From NCBI GenBank assembly GCA_030686995.1, contig CM060709.1:126634373-126698372 (forward strand): a stretch of 64,000 nt of DNA, in the 5' to 3' direction. The notes beneath the pieces were generated by a model that saw nothing but the letters and a program-made list of their open reading frames with translations, had not been told where the DNA came from and did no database searches. The number at the start of each line of letters is the position of its first letter. Position 1 is the first letter of the stretch. The stretch is from Artemisia argyi (lineage: Eukaryota; Streptophyta; Magnoliopsida; Asterales; Asteraceae). Below are positions 10,869 through 22,989 of this stretch, one piece after another. A program made the position numbers and the translations under genes.

Positions 10869-12576
10869 CTCCCTCCCAAATAGACAACCCGTTTGATATA
10901 ACCCTGATGCTTGTAGAAGAAGTATCTCTGAATTCTGACCAAATTGTCTTCAGTCTCATATCTTGTCATGCATAGCGGAAAATGAATCATAGACTGATAA
11001 TATGTAACTTCTTCACAGGTTTGTTTGGCGAGCAACATATCGACATCTTCAACTCACTTAGAATGCTTTCAGTTATTCAATAAAACCCAGATGTACACAT
11101 TTCTCCCTCCAGGATGATGACGATCTCTCGGAATCATCATAAATATGTGTACATAAACATATCAACTGGAAGCAACATACAAATCAATACCCCATGAGTG
11201 AATGTCAATAACTATTCTCTCTACAATTCGTCTCAGATCAACCTCTTATCAAACCTCTTTTCGCTTCCACTGGCTAATAGTAAGTGACCACGTATGGAGA
11301 CAACCCGATATGACAAACTTGAGAGTGAAGTAAAATTCCCAGACTTGTGACTTATACTTGTACTATCCTTGATTAAGAACCTATACTGAGCACAACAACG
11401 TCACTCCTTACAATATAGGTAGTGGCATATACCCAAACCAATCAAACAGTATATGAAATATCCACCTCTTGGAATATCCACAAGTTCATGTGACACTGAA
11501 TACTACAACGTAACTCCTTAAAGTGATAGCTATAACCCATGAGTACTACAATGTAACCCCTTACATCGAGTATAACTAGATAATCCAAGTCTTAATCACT
11601 ATTCTCTAAAAGCTTAAACAAGGATCTTCAAAAGTCTTGCATCCAACCAACCCCTAGACATTGAGATACTAAGTGCATGAACCCATGAAACGTCACTTCA
11701 AGCTCAAATAAGTAATAAACAAATTATCCCCGTAGTCACCTGTTGATAACATTCAAAATTTAGCCATTGATCTTTGGTGAATCTTGATCAGGATCTTTCA
11801 AGCTATACGTGGTGTGTTTTTGGTGTGATGGGTGAGTTTGTTACATTCCCTAATACTTTATATACCCCCTGTTTCAGTAACTAGGGTTTTGTATGTTAGG
11901 TATTCAACGAAACCTTAAGAAACTCAAAAAAAATTCACACCTTGATGCTCGGTAAATAAACCCTGAAACATCACTCCATACTCAGAAAATATTTCTTACT
12001 CGCAGAAATTTTATAAATTTGGCTAACTCGCTGAAACTTGTAAACCTTGCTTACTCGTAGAAGACTTGTGAAAGTTGCTAACTCGCTGGTTCCTTACTCG
12101 CATAAAACCTAACTCGCAAGAACCCCAACTCGTAGAACACTTTAATCACAATTCCTTACTCGCAGACTTCTTACTCACTGACAATGAGTAACTCGCAGAA
12201 AAGTTAGGGTTTTGCTAACACGCAAGATTTAACTTCCACGAAGTATAGTTTCCCTTTAAAGTATTCAAGAATAATCCTTACTAGTTAAACTATAAGGAAG
12301 GTGTAAGGCTAACTCGCCACAAAGAAAAATATAACTCGCTAGCTAACTCGCTATAAAGTTCTTAACTCGCTAGCTAACTCGCTCTATAACTCCCTAGCTA
12401 ACTCGCTATATAACTCGCTAGCTAACTCGCTAAAAAGTTCTTAACTCGCTAGCTAACTCACTAATCTTCAAGTGTAACTCGCTGAACACGTACTTTTTCC
12501 GAGAAAAAAACACCAAAAATCACATTTTTTCACCACAAAACACCACGATTCACCCCTGGTTAGCTCTGATGCCACT
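10869..12576 (-). other. Interior of a minus-strand copia-like element, non-coding
   Basis: The stretch runs from just after the LTR at 12577-12850 down to the A2 insertion at 10868. It opens with a primer-binding-site-like TGGCATCAGAGC (minus strand, 12574 to 12563). No gag or pol frame is recognisable. It contains the ACTCGC motif array (11996-12483) and, further along the minus strand, a TATA box (TATATAAA, 11864 to 11857). The remaining ~1 kb towards 10869 is unassigned low-complexity-free sequence. It could be a non-autonomous element that carries its own promoter, or a captured gene 5' region. Confidence 0.45.
11996..12483 (-). repeat. Array of 17 ACTCGC motifs (GCGAGT on the minus strand)
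   Basis: Seventeen exact ACTCGC hexamers, nearly all in the context TAACTCGC or TTACTCGC, plus several one-off variants, occur in under 500 bp with irregular spacing. In 12300-12480 the pattern tightens to alternating TAACTCGCTAGC units. The array is ~130 bp upstream of a minus-strand TATA box. Confidence 0.75.
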
Positions 12577-12850
12577 TGTTATGATCAAGAAACACCTTCC
12601 GGAGGTCAAGATTGATCAAAATACACCATTATTCTAGAGAGAGAAAGTAGAGAGAAGGTGAGGTGAAATAAAGATATTTTTATTATGAAAGATAAGCTTA
12701 CACACCACACCCCTCAAGTAAAGTCTTGAGGGGTTTATATACGCCTTACAAAAGACAACTATTACCATATTACATTAGTAGTCCCTGCATATATGCATAT
12801 TAGTTGTCTACTCCAATTCACATAAATATCGCTCAGCTTCATTTCTAACA
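12577..12850 (-). repeat. LTR of a minus-strand copia-like element (274 bp)
   Basis: On the minus strand it starts TGTTAGAAATG and ends CATAACA, giving matching TGTTA/TAACA tips. It contains a TATA-like TATATAAACCCC, and is followed by an iMet-type primer-binding site (TGGCATCAGAGC, one mismatch from the usual TGGTATCAGAGC). The start cuts the LINE reading frame after HDLV at 12851, so the element inserted into the LINE. Its partner LTR is not in the window. Confidence 0.6.
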
Positions 12851-15240
12851 ATACCAAATCATGCCATCTTACTTCCTCCACATTTGGACTTATGCTATCG
12901 ATCACATGCTTCACATGAAAAGGAATAAGACTATTATCACTTCTTTTCCACATAACTTTTTCATGAGATCCCTCTGTCAATATTGGGGCTTGAATATTCA
13001 TAACATCTAACTCAAAATTACTCCATTTAGTTGGCCATTTCCAAACACCCCTTGCAATCATTTCATTAATAGTGCTCATTTTAAACAATCTAGCATCATA
13101 GAGAATTCTATTAGAGATAGAGTTTATGAGCAGTTTATCATCATGTCAATTATCTAGCTACATATAAATGCTTCTCCCATTACCAACTTTATATTGAAGA
13201 TGACTTGCAAGCTTGTCTCTAATTTCCAATAAGCATTTCCAACTCCAATTATCACTATTGTTGAATTGTACATTCCAAATACCATCTTTTAACCTCATCA
13301 TATGTACCATTTCACCCATAGAGTATCCTTTTTAGATGCAATGTTCCATAAGTGTTTAGTCAAAAGAGTTTCATTCCATGCTTCAAGATTCTTAATACCC
13401 AATCCACCTTTCATTTTAGGCTGACCAACTTGTTTCCATGCTACGTTAGCTTTACCCCTAGCAGAGTCTCCATTACTCCATAAAAATCTTTTGAAAATCC
13501 CATTGATTTCTTTAATCACTGTTTTGGGGAGGAGGAAAACAGATGCCCAGTACATACTTATTGACTCTAAAACAACAGCAATTAAGAGAAGTCTTCCAGC
13601 ATATGACAAATACTTGCATTTCCAATCTTCTGTTTTGCTTTTTATTTTGTCAATAAGAACTTAACAATCACTCATACTCAATCTCTTAGCAATCAGAGGA
13701 ACTCCAAGGTACTTTGTAGGAAGAGTTCCTTCCTTAAACTCCAAATACTCTTCAACTGAATTTCCTCTATGGTATTCAAACTTCCAAAAAATATTGTGCT
13801 TTTATTGAGATTAGGAAATAGACCTGATGCTTCACTAAATTCCTTCAAAGCTTCTTTAATTATGTTAACAGATACTTGATCTCTATGACAAAAGATCATC
13901 AAATCATCTACAAAGCATAGATTGACAAGCTTCAACTCCTTACAACCATGGTGGTATTTAAATCCAGTACTACTTCTGATCTTCCTCTGCAACATTAAAG
14001 TTAGCATTTCCATCACTAAAGTAAAGAGATAAGGGGAGATTGGATCTCCTTGTCTCAAACCCTGTCCACCCTTAAAATACCCATGCCTCTCTCCATTTAT
14101 ACATACAATAAAACTAGCGCTTTCAACACCTTTCATAATCCATTCTACCATTCTATGATGAAATCCAAAATAATGCAGAATAACTCGTAAAAATTTCCAA
14201 CTTACAGTATCATAAGCCTTTTGAAGGTCAATCTTCATAACACATCTTTTAAGGCCATTCTTTCTTCCATAACCTTTTAAAACTTCTTGGGATAGCATGA
14301 TGTTATCTTGAATGAGCCTTCTTGGTATAAATGCACTCTGGTTGATTTGCACAAGTTTCTTCAAAGCATTTTTTATCCTATTGGTAATTATCTTACTGAT
14401 GCATTTGTAGAGTACATTACAGCAAGAAATAGGCCTGAAATCTGATACTTTAAGGGGTGTTTCGATTTTAGGAACTAAGGTGATCAATGTTGCATTGACT
14501 TCTCCCAGTAACTACCCATTGTCAAAAAAACTCTTTTACAGCCTCACATACCTCCTTACCAACAATACTCCATGCTTTTTTTTTTTAAAACCTTGAAGTA
14601 TACCCATCTGGTCCAAGTGCCCTATTATCACCAATATCAAACATAGCATCCTTTATTTCTTTCTCAGACACTTCTCTAACCATATGGCAAGCTTCATCTT
14701 GACTTAAAACTGTACTGAATAAATCTTCAGTATGACTTAGATCAGTTACTTCAGTTGAGGTACCCAGGAATTGTTGAAAATGCTTCACAAATTGTTTAGG
14801 AACATCTTCCTTCTCATACCTTACTCCATTCTCATCACATATATATTCAACCATGTTTCTATTTCTTCTTCCTTTAATTACTTTATGGAAATAAGAACTA
14901 TTTTTATCCTGCCTGCAACCATTCAATTCTAGCTTTTTGAGCTAACAATTTTTCCTCATCTTGAACAGCTTCATTATACTCACATAGTGCTTCAACTGCC
15001 ATCTTCTTGATCTCCTTATTGTACGGATCTCTTTCAACCATGGTTTGGGCATTTTGAAGTTTCTCTTTAAGCATTTCAACTCTAACTGTGAGATCTCCAT
15101 TTTTCCAATTCAACTTGTTCATTATTGGTTTTAACTGCTTCAGTTTTTTGACCAAGCAATACATAGAATACCCTATCACTTGAGCCATTTGCATAGAGAG
15201 ATACTCGAAATCTTTCGACAAAATTAGACATGAAGACAAT
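12851..15240 (-). pseudogene. L1-type LINE ORF2, truncated reverse transcriptase
   Basis: On the minus strand, blocks of a LINE ORF2 follow in order. A linker upstream of the RT spans 15239-14585 (QDKNSSYFHKVIKGRRNRN, then ALGPDGYTSRF). The RT core spans 14487-13693 (PKIETPLKVSDFRPISCCN, KIDLQKAYDTVSW, GLRQGDPISPYLF and the catalytic FVDDLMIF). A connecting region with the SYAGRLLLI and FLWSN blocks follows, then the start of the zf-RVT region up to 12851. The endonuclease domain is missing at the 5' end, as in the usual 5'-truncated LINE copies. Several frameshifts and stops separate the blocks. The 3' end and poly(A) are cut off by the copia-like LTR. It is dead as a mobile element. Confidence 0.88.
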
Positions 15241-15296
15241 GTGTATTATTTTCTCGAAATGCTATACTTATTAGCAATACATCCTTACAAATATAG

Positions 15297-15737
15297 TACT
15301 TCCTTCATCTCATATTAAATATCCAGTTTAACTTTTTGAAGTATTTATTTTTCAACTTGTATATTAAATATTTTTATTTTTGTTATATAATACTTTATGT
15401 AAAATACATTAATGAATTTAGTTTTAAATGTATTTTCATATATACAATTTTAATCAAATATTATATAAGATAAAACAAAACTTAATTCTGAAAAAGAACA
15501 ATAAACATGCAATTATAGTATAATAAAAGAGAAATGATAAATTTTTCTACTAAAAACCTCCTACTTATCCTTCTATTAACAGGATCCTGACAAGTGTCAG
15601 AACAGAATGTTTATATACAGAGAAAGAATGAGTAGAAAAAAATAATATAATATTTTCACTTACCTATCTTCTCTTTGATAGTAGTTATAGAGAAATCTTT
15701 AAAAGTCAAAACTATACATTAAATATGAGACGGGGTA
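15297..15737. mobile_element. Candidate Stowaway-like MITE
   Basis: The left end reads TACTTCCTTCATCTCATATT and the right end, on the opposite strand, reads TTACCCCGTCTCATATTTAA, each followed by a further similar stretch ending in TTTAACTTT or TTTGACTTT. The ~38 bp ends are therefore imperfect inverted repeats of the CTCCGTCTCATATTAAAT kind seen in plant Stowaway elements. The interior is AT-rich and non-coding. It lies about 340 bp upstream of the GDSL gene. Confidence 0.5.
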
Positions 15738-16074
15738 ACTACTCAAGAAGAGACAGTTAATATGTTCACTTACCTATCATTGTCAGTCATAAAGACAGAA
15801 ACTGTTGCTTCTAGAATGGCGTGTAAAATGATTTTCGTATTATGGTTTATTATTACGTTGTATATCGATATTTATTTAGATAAGAAATAACCATTAAACA
15901 ACCGTGTTGCTAAACAATATATTAATTGGAAGGTACATTTTAATAACCAACAGAGAAAATATATATATATATATATTAAGGTGTCGATGGATAGCTCAAC
16001 CCCCAGTTCCCTGTCTTCCTTCTATTTTTTTGTTCTTTTCAAGTCATTGTTTTCATTAAATGTACTTGTCAAAC
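15738..16074 (+). promoter_or_regulatory. Upstream region of the GDSL gene
   Basis: This is the 337 bp between the MITE and the first ATG. It contains a short (TA)n run at 15960-15976. I see no unambiguous TATA box or other site, so promoter function is only inferred from position. Confidence 0.3.
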
Positions 16075-19000
16075 ATGATGCAGTCTCTTATTTTTGTCAA
16101 GCTTCCATACTTATCATCATCTTCTCTTGCTATTCTCTTGTTCTCTCTCATTCTGCTCGGTAATCATGGAGATGCACGAGTGACGCTGCCACCAAATGTG
16201 ACTGTCCCGGCAGTTATAGCATTTGGTGACTCTATAGTTGATCAAGGAGCTAACAATCATTTAAAGACTGTGATTAAAGCGAATTTCGCTCCCTATGGAA
16301 AAGATTTCCCAGGTGGAAAACCAACCGGCAGATTTTCCAATAATAAGACACCTGCGGACATGATCGGTAAAGCTTGCATGAAAACATTTTTATGTCTTAA
16401 CATTGCATGGATGCATATTCCACTTGTTTTATTTGTCTTTTGAGTTTGGACACACATGGGTGATGGGCATTTCTCTTCTAGCTTAATTTCTAAATATTTT
16501 CAGAAAGTGACTATAAGGTTATAAAGATTAGGACAAATCGCACAAGGTATTACAGTTAAGGTTAATTTAAATTTTAGATGCTCAACTTTATTTTTCTCAA
16601 ATTAATATATCCAAGTTTTTTTTTTGCGCAATGTAAGTTTTTTTTTTTTTTTTTACTTTTCGAAAGATGTTATCGGTCAAATTTTCAGTTGAATTAGTTA
16701 GTTAATACAGAGTATGATGTATCGTTATAAATGACCATTTAAAAATCATTTTGGTTAAAATTATGACTCTTAATCGCTTTTGAAGAGTTGAAAAAACCTG
16801 TCATTGCAAAACAAAATAACTTCGATACCTTAAATTGAGGGGAAAAAATTGAGTAACTAAAATTCAAATTAATCTTAAATATTGTACTTTTTTGTGCGAT
16901 TTACCATAAAAATTACGTATGAAAGGAAAATATGGTTTTTGTATTTGAAAAACGTACATGACAGGTGAAATTTCTGTCGGTTGTTAGTAAGAATTTCAAG
17001 AATATATTTGATGAATCATAGTAACACAACATATACAAATGTAATTACGCCATTATATATTACATGATCAAACTCAACATTTATATACGTAGATCGTTGT
17101 TTGTAAATGATAGAAACACGTAAATGTATGGGTATTACAGGGTCAACTCCATATTTCCTAAATCTAAATGCACTCTTTTTAAACTAGTGTATAAAATATT
17201 TTGTGGTTAAAAACATTGTACGGACTACGGAGTAATATGTTTGTGTCAAATTAGAAATGAAATTTATATTGGTTAAATTCTTTATTCTTTTTGACAAAAA
17301 GGGAAAATTATAGTTTAAATTAACTTGTAAAGGTGTAGTTGACCTCATAAACGACTAACACACTGCACGTACGTTCAACTTCAACTACTTTAGTTTGGAT
17401 TGAGAGAAAAACAGTAGTATTATCTTAATACGAGTGTGGATAATATCTGTTATTATAATGATTATAACCAAATATTATATATATCACTAATCCATTTTGC
17501 AATGTAGATTTTGGTAATGTTAGATTTTGGTAACAGATAAGTCAAAACGAGTGAAATAATAAAGATAAGTCATAACGGGTACAAATAAACGGGTGAAATA
17601 ATAAAGATGCACTAAATTTGGAAGTAACCTGTACGTTATCTTATAAACTTGATTTTATTACTAGCAAATTTTGGCACCACACTTCAAATAATGGTTTGGT
17701 ACGTCAATTTTCAACCCAACATATATTTTCTTTTCTGAAAAAGGATGTTTACGTAAACTTTATAATTCTACTTTCTAGTTAATGAAAGAATTGGTCAATT
17801 TCACGAAACAAAAAATTCGTAAACAGTTTTGAGATTTTTCAAAATTCATTAAACTGTTAATACTGAAAATTTTAATTTAAGATGTAAATCCATATTAAAG
17901 TTCAATATGTGAAGCTGGTACGATGTGGAAAGTGTATACTCGTAACAACATTACACGATCGAACTGATTGATAGATATTGACATGAACAACTATAAGTGA
18001 CTAAAACTGTAGACTAATTTTAAAAAATATTTATATATTACAACATTATATTTATAAATTATATTACTGCTTTAATGTATTGGATACAAAAGTTTTTTAT
18101 GTGAAAAAACATTGTCGAAGTTTGATTAATGTTACGAGATAGAGTTTTCAGAAATTGTAAAACACATAAGAAGACACACATTCTGTCTACGAGCTCAATA
18201 TAAAAACAATTCGTATTGTAGAAGCGTTTTTTTAGTTTACATTTATGAGACAACCTTAAGAGTGGAGCTGTAGAAGCGTTTTTTTTAAGCGACAACCTTA
18301 TATTATGAATTAAGATCTTTTAATGTTCATATGAACAAGATATGTTAGGTTAACAAATACTTGAAAAGATGAACAAATAAATTGCACTTGGTTATAATAT
18401 TGAATCGAAAGTAATTTGACCTGTCTTTCTTATTATTATTCCTTCGTCCTAATTTAGTTGTCTATGGTTTTTTTTTTTTTGGTATGTCTCAATTAATTGT
18501 CTAATAATAAAAATAAATAGTGAAATTTGGTCAAGTTTACAATATTATCTTTAGTTGAAATTAATATTACAAACTTGAAAGAAGTGTTAATTAATTGATT
18601 AAAGTTAAACCTGTCATTTGGCAAAAAAGTAAGAAAGAGAAAACAATATTAATTATGTTTTTTTTAACTGAGTGTTTTTATCGGGGGATAATTATTTTCG
18701 AATAATAATTAGTGATTCGATTTCACAATACATACCAAGAAGGTAGTCTCTGGCAGCCTCGAATCGACGCATCTATGGGGCAGAACCCCACATATTCCAC
18801 CTTAAAGGAAAACCTCCATAGAGAGACTCAAACATGAGAACTCTCGCATGTGATAACAACCTCCCAATGTCATCTTTGGTGGCCACCTGAGCTAGCCTAG
18901 TAGGTTAGTATGTCGGATATTGCCACATACTTCATCCGAGTAGCCAAATGGGGTGTAGTGTTGGTCATGACCTGCCCACAAACCACAAAATTATTATCTA

Positions 19001-21481
19001 AGTTGTATAAATATGCCTGTCTTGCTTACAAAAAATTGATTAATGTCATAGCAAATCTTTTCCAATAATAGCTCACTCTTTTTTTACATTGATTGAGTTT
19101 CTTTATACTTGTTAGTGAATCGAAAATTATTTGGCCGGTCCACACAAAAGAAAATGACTAGGCCCTTGCACGTTCTCTCAATTTTTGCTGTTAAAAATGC
19201 ATTTAACACACACTCTCACACAAGAAAACCTTAGTTTCTCTCTTTTGAAAGTCAAAATGTGGCGGTAAAAATTGGTGGGGGGCAGTGTGTTCTTGTTCGA
19301 CACCATTGACCCTCATGTTTGAGACGCACATGAAGACATTTAATAGTTTACTTAGAAGTTAACCTATATCAGCATAACTTATAAAAAGGTTAATTTATTT
19401 TGGCAAATAATTCATTTAGACAAAATAATAATATTTAACACAAGAAAATCCAACAAATAGGATATATCATTTTGACACGTGACAAATAAAACAATCCTAG
19501 CAGAGCATGAACAACGCATCTAAAATCTCTCCGACACCTTAAGCCTTGCGAAGCAACTTCATCTTCCGGCTTCGACTTGGAAGTTATTTGACGTGGTTGT
19601 TAATACAACTTTGTGGACCTTATTAGCGTTTAAGAATCAGTCGGCTTTTGCGATATAACATCTGATTATAGAACTCATTTTTAATTCTATCAAACTCGCT
19701 TCATTTACTTGGGTAGCCACTATGACTACGAAATCGTGTTTATATTTGAATGAGTGGTTTTGCAATCCGTGTAAGTTGTAACACATTTTTCTTAAAATTG
19801 TGTTATCTGAGTTTTTCAATCCTGTGTAACACCAGTACAAAGCGGTGGCGGCGAATAGTTATTCCCATCATCTATATGCATTACCAAATATGAAAGTTTT
19901 GGTTTTATTTGTACATAATTACATAAGTTTGAAAAAATTTGCGAGTACTTTTTCTTACTTGTGCGTTACATTCCACGGAACTTTTTTGATAGTAATAAAT
20001 TATGTTTAATATGCATATCAATATTCTTTTTCCAGTTGAAGAGCTTGGAATAAAAGAGATTATGCCAGCATACGTTGATCCTTCCATTGATGAAAAAGAG
20101 CTTCTAACAGGAATAAGCTTTGCTTCTGGTGGTTCCGGTTACGATCCTCAAACTTCCAAGATTGCGGTAACCATAATACCTCTTTGTAAACAGTTTCTTT
20201 TATTCATTGTGATACAATTAGCATTTTTGTTTCTTGAAAACTTTATAATCTATTCGAACCCTAATATACCAGCTAATAATATTTCACACTATCCAATTTC
20301 AGTCGGTTTTGTCATTTGCGGACCAGCTAACCCAATTCAAAGAATACATTGAGAAACTCAAAGGTTTAGTTGGAGAAGAAAAAACAAATTACATATTGGC
20401 AAATAGCTTATTCTTGGTAGTCGCAGGGAGTGACGATCTTGCTAATACATACTTCACTATTGGCATCCGGAAATTACAATATGACGTTCCCTCTTATGCT
20501 GAGCTTATGGTATCAGAAGCTTCCAAATTCATACAGGTATATTGTTTAGTGAGCTTCTAAAGCAAGATATCAGGCCACCTTTTCATGTGTTGCTTGTTAA
20601 TTTACCTCTAATAATTATTAGTTTTGTGATAGAGGCGTAACTAAAAAGTTCTGATAAATATTTAAGGAAATATACAATCTTGGAGCAAGAAGAATAGGGG
20701 TCTTTGGTGCACCTCCAATAGGGTGTTTGCCGTCACAAAGAACTCTTGCTGGTCGTGGGCTAGTTAGAGTGTGTTCAGAAGAGTACAACGCAGCAGCAAA
20801 ATTATATAACTCAAAGTTGCAACCAAAGTTGGATTATCTCAATAGAACACTCGTGGAATCAAGGGTCATATATATTGAGATATACGACCCTTTGCTTGCT
20901 ATTATCGAAAACCCTCTTCAATATGGTACACAATACTTATATTTTTGATAATTAATAACTGCTAGGGGTATCATTTTTATCGAACACGGATGACCTGACC
21001 TCACCTGAACTCTTGTTATATTCGGCTTCAAGTAGATCTGAGTAACCCTAACAAGGGATTTTTTCCCCCCATAAAGTTCCTTGTTTTTCTTATGTAGTTT
21101 GAGATTTTCATTTTTCGTCCATACAGTTAATTAGTAGGGTGGGTTCGGGTGACATTTTTCCGTGAAAACCCAATTGAACATTATAGAACAACCAGAACCC
21201 CAATCTGAATGATACTCCTAATCATATTCATACTTTTACAGATAAAGTTGGTAATTTTTATGCTAACAAGTCCATTATCTCATTCTTCAGGAATAGAAGT
21301 GATAGACAGAGGGTGTTGTGGCACAGGAAATATAGAGGTTGCCATTTTATGTAACCAATTACTCCCTACATGTCTTGATGATTCAAAGTATCTTTTCTGG
21401 GACAGCTATCACCCCTCAAACAGAGGTTACAGTATCCTTATAAATCAAATAATTGGGAAATACATTAATGATTTCTTTTGA
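16075..21481 (+). CDS. GDSL esterase/lipase, five exons, apparently intact
   Basis: Exons: 16075-16366, 20036-20166, 20303-20536, 20667-20925 and 21291-21481, all with GT..AG introns and continuous phase, giving 368 residues, the usual family length. An N-terminal hydrophobic signal peptide (residues ~1-34) points to secretion. Block I is FAFGDS-like ([10 protein letters not shown]) with nucleophile Ser53. Block II lies in [11 protein letters not shown]. Block III reads VAGSDD (183-186) rather than the common GxND, which I recall from EXL/APG-type members. Block V is WDSYHPS with Asp343 and His346. These form an SGNH hydrolase acting on ester bonds of lipids or cell-wall polymers, substrate unknown. 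ATG 16060 is an in-frame alternative start; I chose 16075 because the signal peptide begins there. Intron 1 is unusually long (3669 bp). A tandem paralogue begins at 29318. Confidence 0.93.
16367..20035 (+). other. Intron 1 of the GDSL gene (3669 bp)
   Basis: It lies between phase-1 splice sites (donor GTAAAG, acceptor TTTTTCCAG). It is AT-rich with T-tracts near 16620-16660. A piece near 18450-18500 (CGTCCTAATTTAGTTGTC) resembles a Stowaway tip without a matching partner. A GC-richer, unidentified stretch lies at 18720-18970. No coding exon is visible inside. Confidence 0.7.
20926..21290 (+). other. Intron 4 of the GDSL gene
   Basis: 365 bp between GTACAC and TTCTTCAG, phase 1. Nothing else is visible in it. 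Confidence 0.8.
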
Positions 21482-21772
21482 GTCCATAGTGATCGAGGTT
21501 AATGAATTTCGTACTATATGTATTTAGTCTTATTACATTGTAAAATTTGTTGGGCAAGTTTGCTTCCTCATGTGTGAAAAGTGTAATATGGAACTAATTC
21601 CTACATGATGTTCGTTTATATACTTTCAAAATAACAAGGATAGCAATTAAGTGCCGTGCTTGAGCGTTACGGGTATAAGCGGCTAACAATAATCAATCAT
21701 GCATATATGATATATCAGCGTTACAATAGTGTTTAGTAATGTACTTATTTATCCGTTTTCTGACCTCCATAA

Positions 21773-22395
21773 GAGTGGAAGGTGCAGCTATTTGTTCATG
21801 CTCGCCGTTCTTAGGTGGCAATTGCCACGGCTCGCCGTTCTTATTTGCCACACCCCCCCCCCCCCCTCGCCGTTCTTCTTCGTTGGGCAGTGCTTCGTGG
21901 GCATGGCGAGGCAAAATTTTGTATGGGGTGCAGCTTTTCTGATTTTTAAAACGTTATACAACGTTTTGAATATTAAGGTTACTTTTTTTATTCTTTTTTA
22001 AAAACCTAACTTATTTTACACTATAAATACCAAACCTATTTTACACATTTCTATTAATTACACAACTTATTATTTCAAACACTCACACTTAAAAGCAAGA
22101 AACATGAGCGTATTTTTTTTTTAGTTCGTATCGTATGTTTTTCTAGTATCGTATGTTTTTGTTTTTTATCTGGATGAAATAAAATTAATATGTTGTATTA
22201 TTTTTATAATTAGTGAAATAAATTTATTTTATTTAATGAAATGAATAAAAAAATAAAATTGTAAATGGTGGACACCAAATGAGTAAGTTGAGGTTTGTTG
22301 TTTGGTAAGAAGGGTTAGTTGTGAAGAGGTGTTGGGGTGATGTGACACCCATGAGCCCGGAATGAAGATTTTCTCTCCATCTACACCTTCCACTC
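21773..22395. mobile_element. Harbinger/Tourist-like element of 623 bp
   Basis: The 15 bp ends are inverted repeats, GAGTGGAAGGTGCAG on the left and CTACACCTTCCACTC on the right, with one mismatch. Both sides are flanked by TAA (21770-21772 and 22396-22398), the 3 bp target duplication typical of PIF/Harbinger. Inside lie three CTCGCCGTTCTT words and a C14 tract (21800-21880). A TATAAATA box, a leader-like stretch and an ATG followed by a T-tract (22022-22120) look like the remains of the 5' end of an autonomous element. Confidence 0.6.
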
Positions 22396-22398
22396 TAA

Positions 22399-22989
22399 AT
22401 GTTACATGAGTTTTTCATTGACATGTCTTTTGATCTATTATTTACCCTGATATACAAAAATGAAACGTGTCACATATCTTTACTACATATAATACAAAAA
22501 TTGTCAAAAGTGAAATGTTGAGTTTTCAACAATGGTCAAATGAGAGAGAAAGTGAAATATAATTAATACTCTTGTTAAAACACCTCAATACTTAAAAGTA
22601 CAATTATTTATTCACATTGTACAACCAATTAAAAACATATATACCAAATTAAATACAACCAATTAAAACACAAACCGGGTTGACCCGGGACGATTCAAAC
22701 CCGTTTTTTGATCGGAATGGTTCAACTAATTGAACCACCCGGGTCGAACCGGGTTTCAAAACATTATGTTTAATTTTCAAATCTTCAAACTTTTATTATT
22801 TTTCGTTTATAACCTATAAACTTTTTTATCAATAAAATATCTGTCGTTATAAAATGCCGTTGCTATGCACGGGCACTCGTCTAGTGTTAAATAACAACAA
22901 AATGTATACAATGAATCAATCATGATTAACTTACGATAGATTAAATAAACAATGTGTGCATGGATATCAAAAACAAATAGTACAAAAAT
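22399..22989. other. Intergenic stretch with a possible Helitron 3' end
   Basis: There is no gene in these ~590 bp. At 22866-22884 the sequence ATGCACGGGCACTCGTCTAG followed by T matches the pattern of plant Helitron 3' ends (short GC-rich hairpin, then CTAG against a T). No 5' TC end was identified. The GGGTTGACCCGGG-type pieces around 22680-22760 are of unknown origin. Confidence 0.35.

Noticed and set aside
18720..18970. Possible SINE or tRNA-derived repeat in GDSL intron 1
   Set aside because: Some box-B-like words, but no convincing A and B boxes at proper spacing and no poly(A) tail or target duplication seen.
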